From Undibacterium umbellatum (GTDB lineage Bacteria > Pseudomonadota > Gammaproteobacteria > Burkholderiales > Burkholderiaceae_D): DNA of 64,000 bases. This document shows positions 52,157-62,404 of the stretch, piece after piece (the first letter of the stretch is position 1; each line of letters starts with the position of its first letter). The stretch covers positions 124,001 to 188,000 of the forward strand of contig NZ_JACOFX010000003.1 of the NCBI RefSeq assembly GCF_014284125.1. The letters are read 5' to 3'. Both the position numbers and the translations under genes were made by a program. The notes below the pieces were generated by a model. That model had not been told where the DNA came from, did not search any database, and saw nothing but the letters and a program-made list of their open reading frames with translations.

Positions 52157-53044
52157 ATGAGTAAAATAAACACCCACCTGTTGCACATGTTTGTAGTCAC
52201 AGCGCAGACACTGAATTTCCGTCTGGCAGCCGAGCAATTGCATATCACGCAGCCACCTTTATCGCGGGCGATTCAAAATCTGGAGCAGCGGCTAGGCGTC
52301 AAATTGTTCTTGCGTGATACGCAGAACGTGCAACTGACCACGGCTGGGAAACTCTTGCTGCCACGCGCACTGGCCATACTGGCGATGCTGGATGAAACTG
52401 AGACCTTTATGGCCAGCCTGGTTGAACCATCCCATTTGCGCCTGGGCCTGACGACTTCGGTTGAAGCTGGCAGTTTCAATGTATTGACACAGGCAGTAGC
52501 AACTGCCATGCCTGACATGTCCGTGGAAATCACATACGATAATTCACCAAAGCTGGTGGCGGCAATCAAGGCGGGGCGCGTTGATGCTGCCGTGATAGCC
52601 ATGCCGACCCGGACACTGGATTTTCCTGTTCAGTCGCTAGGCCAGCAAGCCATGATGGTGGCATTAGCGAGCAAACATCCCCTGGCCAGTCGCCGGCAAT
52701 TGTCATTGGCTGATATCGCCAGCGAGCCTGTGTATCATTTTGAACGTGCGCGCCAACCCGCATTTTTTGATTACTGCCATGAGATTTTCCGGCAGCATCA
52801 TTTTGCGCCCCGCTTTTTGCTCGAGCCGAATGACCACCATGTCCTGTTGAGTGACGTTGCCTCTGGAAAAGGCATAGCCTTGCTGCCCGCATCGTTCAAG
52901 GCACTGCGCCTGCATGGAGTGTCTTACCGCAAGCTGAAAGAAGGAGATGAGCTGGCACTCAAGCTGGCACTGATCACGGGAACAAGCGTGCATCCTCAAA
53001 CAGATTTGCTATTCGACCTGGCTAGTAAATACCTGCAGGCTTAA
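52157..53044 (+). CDS. LysR-family transcriptional regulator
   Basis: A 295-residue protein with the LysR helix-turn-helix (LHMFVVTAQTLNFRLAAEQLHITQPPLSRAIQNLEQRLG, near 8-46) and a C-terminal effector domain of two Rossmann-like lobes. It is divergent from the aldo/keto reductase, with 89 nt between the two starts, the usual arrangement for a LysR activator and its target. The inducer cannot be told from sequence. Confidence 0.92.
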   Translation: MSKINTHLLHMFVVTAQTLNFRLAAEQLHITQPPLSRAIQNLEQRLGVKLFLRDTQNVQLTTAGKLLLPRALAILAMLDETETFMASLVEPSHLRLGLTTSVEAGSFNVLTQAVATAMPDMSVEITYDNSPKLVAAIKAGRVDAAVIAMPTRTLDFPVQSLGQQAMMVALASKHPLASRRQLSLADIASEPVYHFERARQPAFFDYCHEIFRQHHFAPRFLLEPNDHHVLLSDVASGKGIALLPASFKALRLHGVSYRKLKEGDELALKLALITGTSVHPQTDLLFDLASKYLQA

Positions 53045-53079
53045 TGCTTGGGAAAAAATGAAAACCAGAGAAGAAAATA

Positions 53080-53360
53080 ATGACAACGCTTTACCACGCA
53101 CTTAAAAAGTTTGTCGAGAAAAAATTACCAAGAAGTTTGAGGGAAGATGAAAGGGCTAGCGTTGCTTCATTTTCGATGTTGTCGAAAGAAAACATTGAAG
53201 ATTTAAATGCATTAAAAAATCATCTGCCCTTTTTTCGATTGCGTATCTGCAATATATATTGACGGAAGATATTGCGTCGTCAGCTGGCTCCTATGTTTCT
53301 GAAGTTTTGAGCGGCAGAATAGACTTGGAGGCTTTTAATAGAAGTCATCGCTTCAAATAA
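53080..53360 (+). pseudogene. Small hypothetical gene split by a frameshift
   Basis: The first frame (ATG 53080, after AGAGAAG) encodes 60 residues, MTTLYHALKKFVEKK to LPFFRLRICNIY, then stops at 53260-53262. Adding one T to the six-T run at about 53230-53235 joins it to a second frame that continues IAYLQYILTEDIASSAGSYVSEVLSGRIDLEAFNRSHRFK to a stop at 53358-53360. The joined 93-residue protein is helical and plausible. A terminator follows the second stop by only 8 nt, which supports the longer gene. It may be a real deletion, a sequencing error or a slippage site. No family recognised. Confidence 0.55.
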
Positions 53361-53368
53361 AATGTATG

Positions 53369-53401
53369 AAAAGCCGTTCAATTTTCAACTGAACGGCTTT
53401 T
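53369..53401 (+). terminator. Rho-independent terminator
   Basis: Arms AAAAGCCGTTCA (53369-53380) and TGAACGGCTTTT (53390-53401) form a perfect 12-bp stem around a 9-nt loop, ending with a T run. It lies just after the frameshifted gene. Confidence 0.85.
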
Positions 53402-53636
53402 GCAATTGCTTTTCTGGTTGCCTGCACGCTTAATCACGTAATCACAAGTTGTGCAGGCTTAGTGATTTCCTTGATCAGTTCTTTAGAGAGCAGTTGCTTA
53501 TCTAAATTACCTTCCAGGATTTTTGTTCATTAGTAATCTGTATTTTTGAATAAGTCGTATCTACTTTCTTGGATTTGAATGGACCGGGCGGCTCCCCTAT
53601 CGAGGAAAGAGGAACCGCCCGGAAACCAGCACTCAC

Positions 53637-56600
53637 CTAATCCTCGTTACCGTATTTCAAGCTAGCCAAACTGTGCGTTACCAGCGCAGTACCGCTTGCC
53701 AACGCGCGCACGCCAGTCACTACTGCGTAGATTGCCGTCACGGCACCGCCAGTCGACTGGCGGAACCAGTTCGCGCCTGTCTGGGTGAACATGAACCAGG
53801 GCATGCGCGCCACGATCATGGAGACGTCCCGGATAAAATACAAACGCGTTTGCATCTTGAGATTCTCGTGTGCCCTATCCTGATCAAGAACCGTCATCGC
53901 TTGATGGTAAATTATAGTCCGTGCGACAAGCAGGCAGATGCATGCAATAGGCGCACACTTGGCAATCATAGCTTCTTTCTGGTCGAGCCAACTACCAGCG
54001 ATCCCGCCGCCTAGCTCGCTCAATTGCTGAGGGGCAGGCGGACGCACGACTTGGTAGACACCGCCGAGCAACGTGATTGCGTCACCCAGGACCAGTACGC
54101 TGAGAACACTATACGTCATCCACTCTTTAGGTTTGACAATCTCCCAAGCTTCGGGGCTCAGTCCGCTCTCCATTCGGTCGTTGAATGCTGGCGTCCACTT
54201 GAGAGTCTGCAAAAAGGAAGCGGCTATTCCGGTCGCGCCCTTTAGCATTTTCATCATTCCACGCACACGAGCTTCGGCCTGTGACGCCGCGCCGATACCG
54301 CCTGAGCTCACACTCTTGGTGAAGAGAGCGTCGGATGCCAGGCCGGAGATGAGATTGATCGAGCGCAGCACGATGATTAAAGTTTCGCTGGACGTGTCCA
54401 TTTTATATGGTTCTTTGGGTACCCTGGACAGCTGTAGAGAACCTGTAGTCTTGCGTAAGGTGCGCGGTGCCTTGCCCTGTTCGGCACGTTTCATGCTCTC
54501 AACGAGACCCTTGTTGTCTTCAGCAAAAGTGCTCATCCGGCCTGACAGCGTCGTGACGACCAGATGTGCTATATGCACTGGCACAGCAAGGCCGAGACAG
54601 ACCAGATCGAGGAGTGATAGTTCCGAACCTGTGATCCACCGGTACAAATCGCTGAGGAAGGGAACCCTGATTTCTGTTTTCAGAATCTTCATGATCCAGT
54701 CCAGTCCTTCGATCAGCGCGCCACTCACTGCAGTGAGCTCCTTGATCATTAGCCGGATGCTCGTCTCTGCGCCTTTCTTCAGGACAGCGAGAAGTTTGTC
54801 CACCATCTCGGAAAGCGATGTGTCGAGCAAGCCGGAAATCAATGACGGAATACTGCTGATCAGATCGTCGAAAGGACTTTCGCTACTGACGGCGATAGTT
54901 GGTCCGGCTGAAGTCACACCGGTGACTGGGTTTTCCCGCGACTTTTGTATCACCATCTGCCCCTGCACACCGCGCGATTCATTGAGAGCTGGCGAGTCGG
55001 ATTCTCCTGCGCTAGCCGCTCCTCCATTCACACTCTCGTTCCTCATCTTCGGTTTGACCGCAATCGCGTCAATGAGAGGCAGAAATGCAGCCTCAATTTT
55101 TGCGGGAGACATGGCGCGCTTGGTGGCGTCAAGGCTCAGTTCAATGACGCCCTTGATGATGTTTTTCGCTTCAAGAATAGCCTTCCAGTTGAAGAGGGCG
55201 CGCAGGAACTCGATCGCTTTCATGATCATCACACCGATTTGCTCGAAGAAGCCCGCGACAGCATTCGCCGCTTCAACCACCGAATTAACGACGGTATGGA
55301 CCACGCTCAGCACGCCATCGACCATCTTGGTGATAGCGAGTTCGACCGTATCGGCGATGGAGACCACGATTTTCACGGCACCTTCATAGATATCCGTTGC
55401 CACATCCTTGATACCCTCCCACAGGTCGCCGAAAAAACTACGCAGCAACACGCGTTCAGGAGTCGCCTCGCCGCGTTCTTCGTCTACCTCTGCCTGCGTT
55501 TCAAGCATCTCAAAGCGCAGCCCCTGATTGCCGTGCGGGTCGTTGATGGCCTCAAACACAAATCCAAGATTGGATTTGAGCGCTGCACGGGTCGCTTCGG
55601 GATTGAGCGCTTGCTGCATAGGCAGGTGAGTCATGGTGCGGAAGGTTGCGACGCGGTCGCTGCCAGCAGGGCGCTGTGGTTGACGCATAGGCTGCGCATC
55701 AAAAAGTGCTCTTTCCGCACCATGCAGATTTCGCTTGGCCTGCTTGCGTGCCTTTGAACGCAGCATATGCGCATCGCCACGCGGCTCCTTGGACGCAGCC
55801 GGATCAACTGGTTTCGCCGATGCCATTACAGTCGTGATTGCATTGGCTACCTTGTCTGCGTGCTGCGCATAGTCCGGCGCGAGCAAGGCTTCACCATCGC
55901 CTTCCTTCATGCCTGGTTTCCATCGTGTGGTGCGTTTTTCCATGAAATCGGAACCGCGCACGTTGGCAAGTTTGCGATGCAACTCCTGATCGGCCGCGAT
56001 CACTACCCGGTCATTCCTGTGCATGAAGCCAGCCCGCGCCATCAGGATGGGCGCGGTTAATGCTGATGCATCAGAAATGATGATGACTTCGCCCTGGCTG
56101 TCGGTCGTGAGTTCTGCACTGTTCTCCTTGTTGATCGCATACGAGCGGCCCGCAACCTGTACGGTGGTTTGCTCGTCACCCCACAAGGACACTGGTTCAC
56201 CGATCACGACCGTGCCGTCAGGGTTGGTAACGCGGATTACTGTTCTCCAGGTTGAGCGATCGCGGCTCTCGTCGATTTTGTTGCCGCTGGTATAGGCATA
56301 GTCCTGGATCAGCTTGCTTTGCACGCTGAGTGTGGGTGGTGTTGCTGGCACCAGCATCTGTTCGTCCATCAGGACGTTGACGTGGAAGCGTTCGTAACTC
56401 GCCATGAAACCTGCGCGCAGGTCAATGGCTGGCGTGTGATCTACGCGTGAGGGCGTCACGAAGAAGGAAATGCTTCCGTCGTTGCCCGTGGTCGTCGAGA
56501 ATACACGCTGTTTGCCATCTGGCGAAGCTACGCCCGGTTCAGGTTCCTCTGCAGATCGCGAACCGGTGATGCCGTCTGAATTGAAGAGAACCGATTCAGG

Positions 56601-59600
56601 CTGGTCGTCACGATTACGCACATACCAGAGGTTCATTGCTTGTCCTGCCATACCGCTGCCGTCGGCACGGTGTACCTTGCAAGTCATCTGGTAGGTCTTG
56701 GGCTCGCCAGCGACATTGCGTACTATGCTCGCCTGGGTCGATACATAGGGATACGAGGGTTTCTCGAAAGCCAGATCCGACAACCACCAGACCGGGTCCT
56801 GGCCCACGCCGACGATCGTGCCGTGGTGATGGTCGACACCCGCGTCATTGACGTTCTGACGGTCGAAGTTCCAGAAGGCCAACAGGTCAGGCTCGCTGCC
56901 GCGCAGTTTTACGTACATGCGTGCTGCAATTTCCGCAGGCTTGAGATAGGTATCCCACACACGTACATCCGCAATCATGCCGCAGAAAGGGCGCACCGCG
57001 TCCAGATTCGGGCCTGCTGCCGCACCGATGAAGGCTTTCAGGCCAGATGAGGTGTGCGATGGTGCTTCCTCGACCAGGGTGCTCGTCAAATTTGGCACGG
57101 CCACGCCATCGATATAAATGATCGCCGACTGCTCGGTCGAGCGCGAGACTGCGATGTGATGCCAGCTGCCGTCACTCAGTTTGGCATCTGCACTCAGCTT
57201 CAGCATTTTCCACTTGCCGCGTTGCAGAGAACGTGCGTGGTAGTGCAGCGTGCCGTCTTCATCGATTTCAAGATTGACGTCAAACTCGCCGTTTTGTGTT
57301 GGGCAGATGCCGAGCACGCCACCGCCAGGCCGCCGTTTGGAATCTACTTGCGCATCCGGCACGTTGACCCAGGCTTCTATGCAACTGAACGAAGGGTCCA
57401 TCAAATGCAGGGTGTGTTTCGCAGCATCGACCGCTGGAATATCGACCATGGCGTAGGGTTCTGCCTTGGAAGGCATGCCCAGTTCATTGAGCCCGAGTCG
57501 CAGCACCATGGTGTCGCCGAAGACGACGCTGTGCAGCGCGCCGTCCCTGAAGGCGTTAGCGTCAACCGCATCGGCGCAGCCATAGTAAGCCGTGGCCGCG
57601 GAAAATGCAGCAGGCGTTACAATGCCCTGGTCATTGAAATACAGGCCGACGCGCGCGCCTGTCACAGGATCGAGAATGGCAATCGTTCCCGAGCTCGTTG
57701 TGCAGCAAACACGTCCGGCGGCATCGAACACCGGCGCGTACACTGAATGAGCTTCATGCGTTTTGAGTGCGTGACTTGCCGGTAGTTTCACGCTCCAGCG
57801 TAGCGCCAGGTCAGAGATGGCAAATCCGTAGACCTCGCCCTTGTCGGTTCCAACGACGACGAGGTCGCGGTCCAGCCTTGCGGCGATCCCGCTTATCGCA
57901 CCATTGACAGCGGCATTGGCCTGCAGAACCACAGCAGCATTATCGGCCGCAACACGTGTGAGTTTGGCGTCGCACACGCAGAACAGCCATTCGCGGCTCG
58001 CTGCGTAAGCATCCGTGCTTACTGGCGTACTCGCCTGGTTTCCGCTTGCCAGATCGATGCTGACCATCTTGAGTGCGCCCGGTGAACCACATAAGGCGAA
58101 CAGATGCTTGTCGCCTAGAGTCAACTGGCGCACCGCAGCCGATACAGAAATATTGCGAACGCCGACAGGTACAGCGAGCCGGTCGACGATACGAATTTCG
58201 CCCGCAGGCGTGCCTGCTGCAAGATGTGTCTGTGTGACGGCTGGCGCGGCGAGCTGCGCATTGGTCGGCCTCATGAAACCGGCGAAAGCATCGATGCGTG
58301 CGTATTCACCGGTCACTGCATTCACACCGATAAGACCATCATCGCTAGTCAATACGAAAAAGCGACCTGAGTCTGCCACTGGTGCTGAAGCTGCACCTGG
58401 CATATCGATCTGCCACATCCGGCGTCCATCAGCGCGACGAACACCGTATAGCGCGTTGCTCGTGCCAAATGCAATCGCACCGCCTGTCAGCGCTGCCGCT
58501 GTATCTACCGGTTGCTGACCGCGTGCAGCCCAGGTGCCAGCATAAGGCCAGTGACTCTGCACTTCATGCAGCAGATACGGGAAACCGGCATTGTCGAGTG
58601 TGAGGTCGGTAGGTGTCGAGGCCGCGTTTTTGAAAGTTGCTTTGCTGGCGTGTCTTGCGACGGCATTTACTACTGGTGTTTCCTTGCCAGGAAGATGTTT
58701 TTCTGACAGTGTCCACAGGCCTTTCAGACGCGGTTCATTGCCGGTGAGTGCCACATGACGGTTGTTTTGCACGGTAGCGACGTCGAGTGCGCGATCCCAG
58801 ATACGCAATTCGCGGATCAGTCCGTTGAAGTGTTGTTCAGCCTGTCCGCCTGCTGACGGCCGTGCCGCACCGATAGTGAGCGCGCTCTTGCCACCGATAG
58901 AGAGGCCTGCCTGCGAATCGTCGCGGAAGAAGACGTCCAGCGATTTACCATCAAGCAGCGCGAGCAGTGTCTGGTCACGCCGTATCAGTGCGATGTGATG
59001 CCACTCGCCATCGTTGGCATGTGTTTCGCGCGTGCGGCCTGCATGCACACGCTTCGCTGTTGCATCAACGATCGCGACGCGCAATTCACCGTTTTCGCCA
59101 AGGTTAAGACGAAAACCATGTTCTTTCGAGCCAGCCTCTGTGACGTGGCTGGAGACGATCTCGCCACCTTCGCTGGAACGTATCCACGCTTCGATACTGA
59201 AGTCTTCCATGCCAAAGTCGAACTGCTTGCCATCTGCCTCTACGTCAATGCAGGAACTGATACCGTCAAACAGTGCGGCATGCTGGCGCGCAAAGGGCCG
59301 CGCTTCGAGCGAGCCACCAACGTCAGGAATAAACACCGTGTCGTTCGCGACGACAGGTGAATGATCACCCGCTATCTCGGGAAGTTCCATACGGCGTTCT
59401 ATCTCGCCGGTAGACAATAGCAACGTCGAGAGCATCCTGCGGTTATCCGAGGTCACCATGACGCGGCCTGCAAGCAGCGATGGCAAACCGGGCTTGTTGA
59501 GCTTGGTGCGCCAGGCGACGCTGCCATCCGTGGTGCGTACTGCAATCACTTCACTGCTATTGCTTGCGATGAACAGGCCTGCTTTTTCAGCCAGCACAGG

Positions 59601-60386
59601 CGACAGCCATACATCATTTGCATTCGTGGGCTTGATGGCAGAAAACACCTCAGCACCTGTCTTGACATCGAAGAAATGCAGCGACGAGCTGGCAGCGATG
59701 ACGACGTCCCTGGCAACGCAGGGCTTTACGTTTGCATGCAGGGGCTCTGAAGAAATACCGCCTTTCGTGTACTTGAACCTGTCATCGCCGAAATCTACGT
59801 TGACTGCGTGAAGCTTGCCGTCTGCCACGAAGAATACTGCGCCTTCGCCATAGCTTACAGTGCCGGGACTCAGGTCACTGATGACCAGAGGGCCGAACGC
59901 AGGCTCGCCGTTGACGGCTACAAAACCGGAAACTTCCGTGTTACCTGAATCGCCGATGTGCACGGCGATGATTTTGTCTTTTGCGGCGACCAGGCCGCTG
60001 ACCTGCGAGAGCCGCGGTGCTTCCCAAAGCTCCCAGTCACCTTTTTTGTTGCGCTTCTTCAGTGGCTGGCCATCAGCCAGTCGCAATGCGGTAAGTTCTT
60101 CGCCATCCATGAAATACACGACACCCGCTGCGGCGACGAGATAAGGGTCATCACCGTAATGCGATTTGAACGTGTACGGAAAACCCGGCTCGGCGACCTG
60201 CGCATCGGGCAGGGGTTCCTTGCCACGAAAGATGTCGATCGCGAACAGTGTGCTTCCCGCAACACCGAGCAGCCGGTCACCTGCGACAACCAGGGGTTGC
60301 TGCGGCGAGAGTGCGCCAAAGCCATCGAAACGCCATAGTTCGCCAAGGCGCTCGGGTGTGGGGAGTGCAGCAATAGTAGTAGTCAT
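53637..60386 (-). CDS. Giant beta-propeller/LamG protein of unknown role
   Basis: A 2249-residue protein; the ATG follows AAGGA at 7 nt. No signal peptide is seen. The layout is: PQQ-like propeller (about 10-370), LamG/concanavalin-like domain (about 375-560, CIDVEADGKQFDFGMEDFSIEAWI), second propeller (about 600-930), second LamG (about 985-1170, CIEAWVNV), two Ig-like repeats (about 1190-1480, GQAMNLWYVRN and GEPVSLWGDEQ), then a mostly helical C-terminal third with long amphipathic or hydrophobic segments (VEAANAVAGFFEQIGVMIM, LLDLVCLGLAVPVHIAHLVV). GC is clearly higher than in the Ter region. Its start overlaps the stop of the 673-residue gene upstream by 4 nt. I know no characterised homologue. 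Confidence 0.7.
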   Translation of the reverse strand: MTTTIAALPTPERLGELWRFDGFGALSPQQPLVVAGDRLLGVAGSTLFAIDIFRGKEPLPDAQVAEPGFPYTFKSHYGDDPYLVAAAGVVYFMDGEELTALRLADGQPLKKRNKKGDWELWEAPRLSQVSGLVAAKDKIIAVHIGDSGNTEVSGFVAVNGEPAFGPLVISDLSPGTVSYGEGAVFFVADGKLHAVNVDFGDDRFKYTKGGISSEPLHANVKPCVARDVVIAASSSLHFFDVKTGAEVFSAIKPTNANDVWLSPVLAEKAGLFIASNSSEVIAVRTTDGSVAWRTKLNKPGLPSLLAGRVMVTSDNRRMLSTLLLSTGEIERRMELPEIAGDHSPVVANDTVFIPDVGGSLEARPFARQHAALFDGISSCIDVEADGKQFDFGMEDFSIEAWIRSSEGGEIVSSHVTEAGSKEHGFRLNLGENGELRVAIVDATAKRVHAGRTRETHANDGEWHHIALIRRDQTLLALLDGKSLDVFFRDDSQAGLSIGGKSALTIGAARPSAGGQAEQHFNGLIRELRIWDRALDVATVQNNRHVALTGNEPRLKGLWTLSEKHLPGKETPVVNAVARHASKATFKNAASTPTDLTLDNAGFPYLLHEVQSHWPYAGTWAARGQQPVDTAAALTGGAIAFGTSNALYGVRRADGRRMWQIDMPGAASAPVADSGRFFVLTSDDGLIGVNAVTGEYARIDAFAGFMRPTNAQLAAPAVTQTHLAAGTPAGEIRIVDRLAVPVGVRNISVSAAVRQLTLGDKHLFALCGSPGALKMVSIDLASGNQASTPVSTDAYAASREWLFCVCDAKLTRVAADNAAVVLQANAAVNGAISGIAARLDRDLVVVGTDKGEVYGFAISDLALRWSVKLPASHALKTHEAHSVYAPVFDAAGRVCCTTSSGTIAILDPVTGARVGLYFNDQGIVTPAAFSAATAYYGCADAVDANAFRDGALHSVVFGDTMVLRLGLNELGMPSKAEPYAMVDIPAVDAAKHTLHLMDPSFSCIEAWVNVPDAQVDSKRRPGGGVLGICPTQNGEFDVNLEIDEDGTLHYHARSLQRGKWKMLKLSADAKLSDGSWHHIAVSRSTEQSAIIYIDGVAVPNLTSTLVEEAPSHTSSGLKAFIGAAAGPNLDAVRPFCGMIADVRVWDTYLKPAEIAARMYVKLRGSEPDLLAFWNFDRQNVNDAGVDHHHGTIVGVGQDPVWWLSDLAFEKPSYPYVSTQASIVRNVAGEPKTYQMTCKVHRADGSGMAGQAMNLWYVRNRDDQPESVLFNSDGITGSRSAEEPEPGVASPDGKQRVFSTTTGNDGSISFFVTPSRVDHTPAIDLRAGFMASYERFHVNVLMDEQMLVPATPPTLSVQSKLIQDYAYTSGNKIDESRDRSTWRTVIRVTNPDGTVVIGEPVSLWGDEQTTVQVAGRSYAINKENSAELTTDSQGEVIIISDASALTAPILMARAGFMHRNDRVVIAADQELHRKLANVRGSDFMEKRTTRWKPGMKEGDGEALLAPDYAQHADKVANAITTVMASAKPVDPAASKEPRGDAHMLRSKARKQAKRNLHGAERALFDAQPMRQPQRPAGSDRVATFRTMTHLPMQQALNPEATRAALKSNLGFVFEAINDPHGNQGLRFEMLETQAEVDEERGEATPERVLLRSFFGDLWEGIKDVATDIYEGAVKIVVSIADTVELAITKMVDGVLSVVHTVVNSVVEAANAVAGFFEQIGVMIMKAIEFLRALFNWKAILEAKNIIKGVIELSLDATKRAMSPAKIEAAFLPLIDAIAVKPKMRNESVNGGAASAGESDSPALNESRGVQGQMVIQKSRENPVTGVTSAGPTIAVSSESPFDDLISSIPSLISGLLDTSLSEMVDKLLAVLKKGAETSIRLMIKELTAVSGALIEGLDWIMKILKTEIRVPFLSDLYRWITGSELSLLDLVCLGLAVPVHIAHLVVTTLSGRMSTFAEDNKGLVESMKRAEQGKAPRTLRKTTGSLQLSRVPKEPYKMDTSSETLIIVLRSINLISGLASDALFTKSVSSGGIGAASQAEARVRGMMKMLKGATGIAASFLQTLKWTPAFNDRMESGLSPEAWEIVKPKEWMTYSVLSVLVLGDAITLLGGVYQVVRPPAPQQLSELGGGIAGSWLDQKEAMIAKCAPIACICLLVARTIIYHQAMTVLDQDRAHENLKMQTRLYFIRDVSMIVARMPWFMFTQTGANWFRQSTGGAVTAIYAVVTGVRALASGTALVTHSLASLKYGNED

Positions 60387-62404
60387 GTAGGTTTCCTTGG
60401 GAAGCGGCCGCCGCCTGTATCAAGCCGTTTAACGTAATGAATGACGATCTCGTTGCCTGTTCGGTCTTTGAGAACGGTGGGCAAGGATCTTGCTCTGGAG
60501 TCGACCGCCCGGGGAGAGGCAGAGGCGGATGTGACGGTGAATCCCAGCCGCGAGAACGGGAGTGCGGCGTCGCCATTTGCATCGGTGCTTGTGCTTATGC
60601 GGTCGCCATTGCTAAATTGAAGTTCTACGCGCTCGTTCGCCAAAGGGTGCGATCTGTGGTTGACCTCAGTGCCGCCCCAGGCCTCGTCCGCGCTTGAGTA
60701 GATAACACGCACGAATACTGGATTTGCGAGATCGCGCATGCGCTCCAGTACCTTGCGTGCGTTTTCAGCATCTTCGCTGGTGACTGCTGCACCTACCTGG
60801 TAGGAATAGAGAGCATGTTTGCCAGCCATTGGTGGCAGTGGCAGTTCGCCTAGCGCTGCGGCTGCCGCGACGGCATCTGCGTAGGGTTTCAGGATTTTTT
60901 CCTTGTGCGTGCGCCAGGATGCCGCGCCGTCTGCCAGCAGCGCATGCAACTGCTCGCGTGTGCTGCTGTCCCGCGCAATCATATACGCATCTATCATGGA
61001 AATCGTCACCTGTGTGCGTATGCTCACTGGCGGCTTGGCTGTCGAGGAAAACGCTTCCAGTGTGCCATTGCGGATACTTTCTGGCGGTGGCGGATACCAG
61101 GCAACTGCCCTTTGGTCGGCTGCATCCACGTTGTTTGCAACCAGTACCCTGAAGCTCAGGGCGGCACCAGGCTGGCGGGGTTCGCGATCGAATTCGGCGA
61201 CCATCAGAGGCCTGCCCTCAGTTTCGAGGAAACTGCTGTAATGCGACGTGCTGTCTTTGCGCGCGCCCCATCGTTCAGGCGTGACATTACTCTTGGCGAA
61301 CGAGATCAGGCGCGATGATGTGTCGGTGCAAACGAGAGCGAGCTGCCCTTTTTTTGGCAGTTCCAGCCAGCGCCATTCCTCACCCTGCGCAAGCTTGATA
61401 CGCGATGCTGAGCCGGGCTCGTCTATAGGCAGCGCGAACACTCCGGTCTCTTGCGCATCGTTTCCCCAGAGCAGGCCTGAGTCTATGCGTGGCCTGATGC
61501 CGGGCTGCAGGCTGGAGCGCCCGCGGGCTCTCCATTCACCTTTGACCGCGGGCGGTAATGAATTGCCTTCAATCTCGCGCACCAGGCCTTCACCAGTCAC
61601 GTAGAAAAGGCGACACGCAAATTCGTCGCTATGGGCTTCGGTTTCAGACTCTATCATCGCAAGTGCGGGCCGCGCGCTGTTGTCATGGCGGGCGGTGCCC
61701 ATGCGCTGTAGCTTGTCGTCAAGCGGATGGAGAGTTCCGTCACGGCCTATCACATACACCAGCGCGCCAGCCTTTGCTGCCACCTGGTGAGTGCGAACTA
61801 CCGGCGCCGAGAAAATCATTTGTGCTGCAGCCTCCTCGGCTGCCGCCAACTGGGAACGGATCTGGCCGCGGTTCGCGCCAATGAGTTGTACCAGGTCGCT
61901 GATCATCGCGAGCAGCTTTGCCTGTTCGTCAGGCGCGCGGGTTGCGGAGGAGTCACGCTGGAATGCTTCGCAGTTTTCAAGCAATGTGAGCCACTCGGCC
62001 TTGCGGCGGGCGCTCATTAGTGCGAGTTTTTTGTTGTTTTGCGAATTATCGAGCCCGTGCAACAAGCTCCAGTTCACCGCGCCGTCAGCAAGCTTCCATG
62101 CAAGTTTGGGATTGAGCAAGTTGATGGCTGCCACGCAGGTGCCGTTGGTGAGCTCCCATCGACTCAGTACAGGCCCATCCTGCAAGAAAAGTTCGCCCGA
62201 GTGCACTGCGAATCCGGTGATGCGCGACTGTGCCTGAATCGACGTCATGAGGTAGGGATTCGCATTTACCTTGACGAGTGACAGACCCAAAGGTCCGCCA
62301 GCAACGACAACAGCTTTACCCTTGTCGAGGTAGGGTTGCAAGGCGGAATCGCCATAGGGGGCGATGTCGCCCGGAAGAGGAATCGGTTGCCATTTCGGTT
62401 TCAT
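60383..62404 (-). CDS. Propeller-like partner of the giant protein
   Basis: A 673-residue protein without signal peptide. The N-terminal 450 residues have propeller-like beta repeats (GPLGLSLVKVNANPYLM, ALVYVIGRDGTLHPLDD, RLFYVTGEGLVREIEGN). They are interrupted by a helical insert around 120-200. The C-terminus (about 590-660) has an Ig-like domain, ERVELQFSNGDRIST...TDANGDAALPF, of the kind found in adhesins and carrier proteins. It is translationally coupled to the 2249-residue gene (ATGA overlap) and shares its GC-rich composition, so they form one system. Function unknown. Confidence 0.65.
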   Translation of the reverse strand: MKPKWQPIPLPGDIAPYGDSALQPYLDKGKAVVVAGGPLGLSLVKVNANPYLMTSIQAQSRITGFAVHSGELFLQDGPVLSRWELTNGTCVAAINLLNPKLAWKLADGAVNWSLLHGLDNSQNNKKLALMSARRKAEWLTLLENCEAFQRDSSATRAPDEQAKLLAMISDLVQLIGANRGQIRSQLAAAEEAAAQMIFSAPVVRTHQVAAKAGALVYVIGRDGTLHPLDDKLQRMGTARHDNSARPALAMIESETEAHSDEFACRLFYVTGEGLVREIEGNSLPPAVKGEWRARGRSSLQPGIRPRIDSGLLWGNDAQETGVFALPIDEPGSASRIKLAQGEEWRWLELPKKGQLALVCTDTSSRLISFAKSNVTPERWGARKDSTSHYSSFLETEGRPLMVAEFDREPRQPGAALSFRVLVANNVDAADQRAVAWYPPPPESIRNGTLEAFSSTAKPPVSIRTQVTISMIDAYMIARDSSTREQLHALLADGAASWRTHKEKILKPYADAVAAAAALGELPLPPMAGKHALYSYQVGAAVTSEDAENARKVLERMRDLANPVFVRVIYSSADEAWGGTEVNHRSHPLANERVELQFSNGDRISTSTDANGDAALPFSRLGFTVTSASASPRAVDSRARSLPTVLKDRTGNEIVIHYVKRLDTGGGRFPRKPT

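Noticed and set aside
54073..55757. Long + strand frames opposite the giant protein gene
   Set aside because: They arise from GC-rich codon structure of the minus-strand gene and have Ser/Arg/Thr-rich shadow composition.
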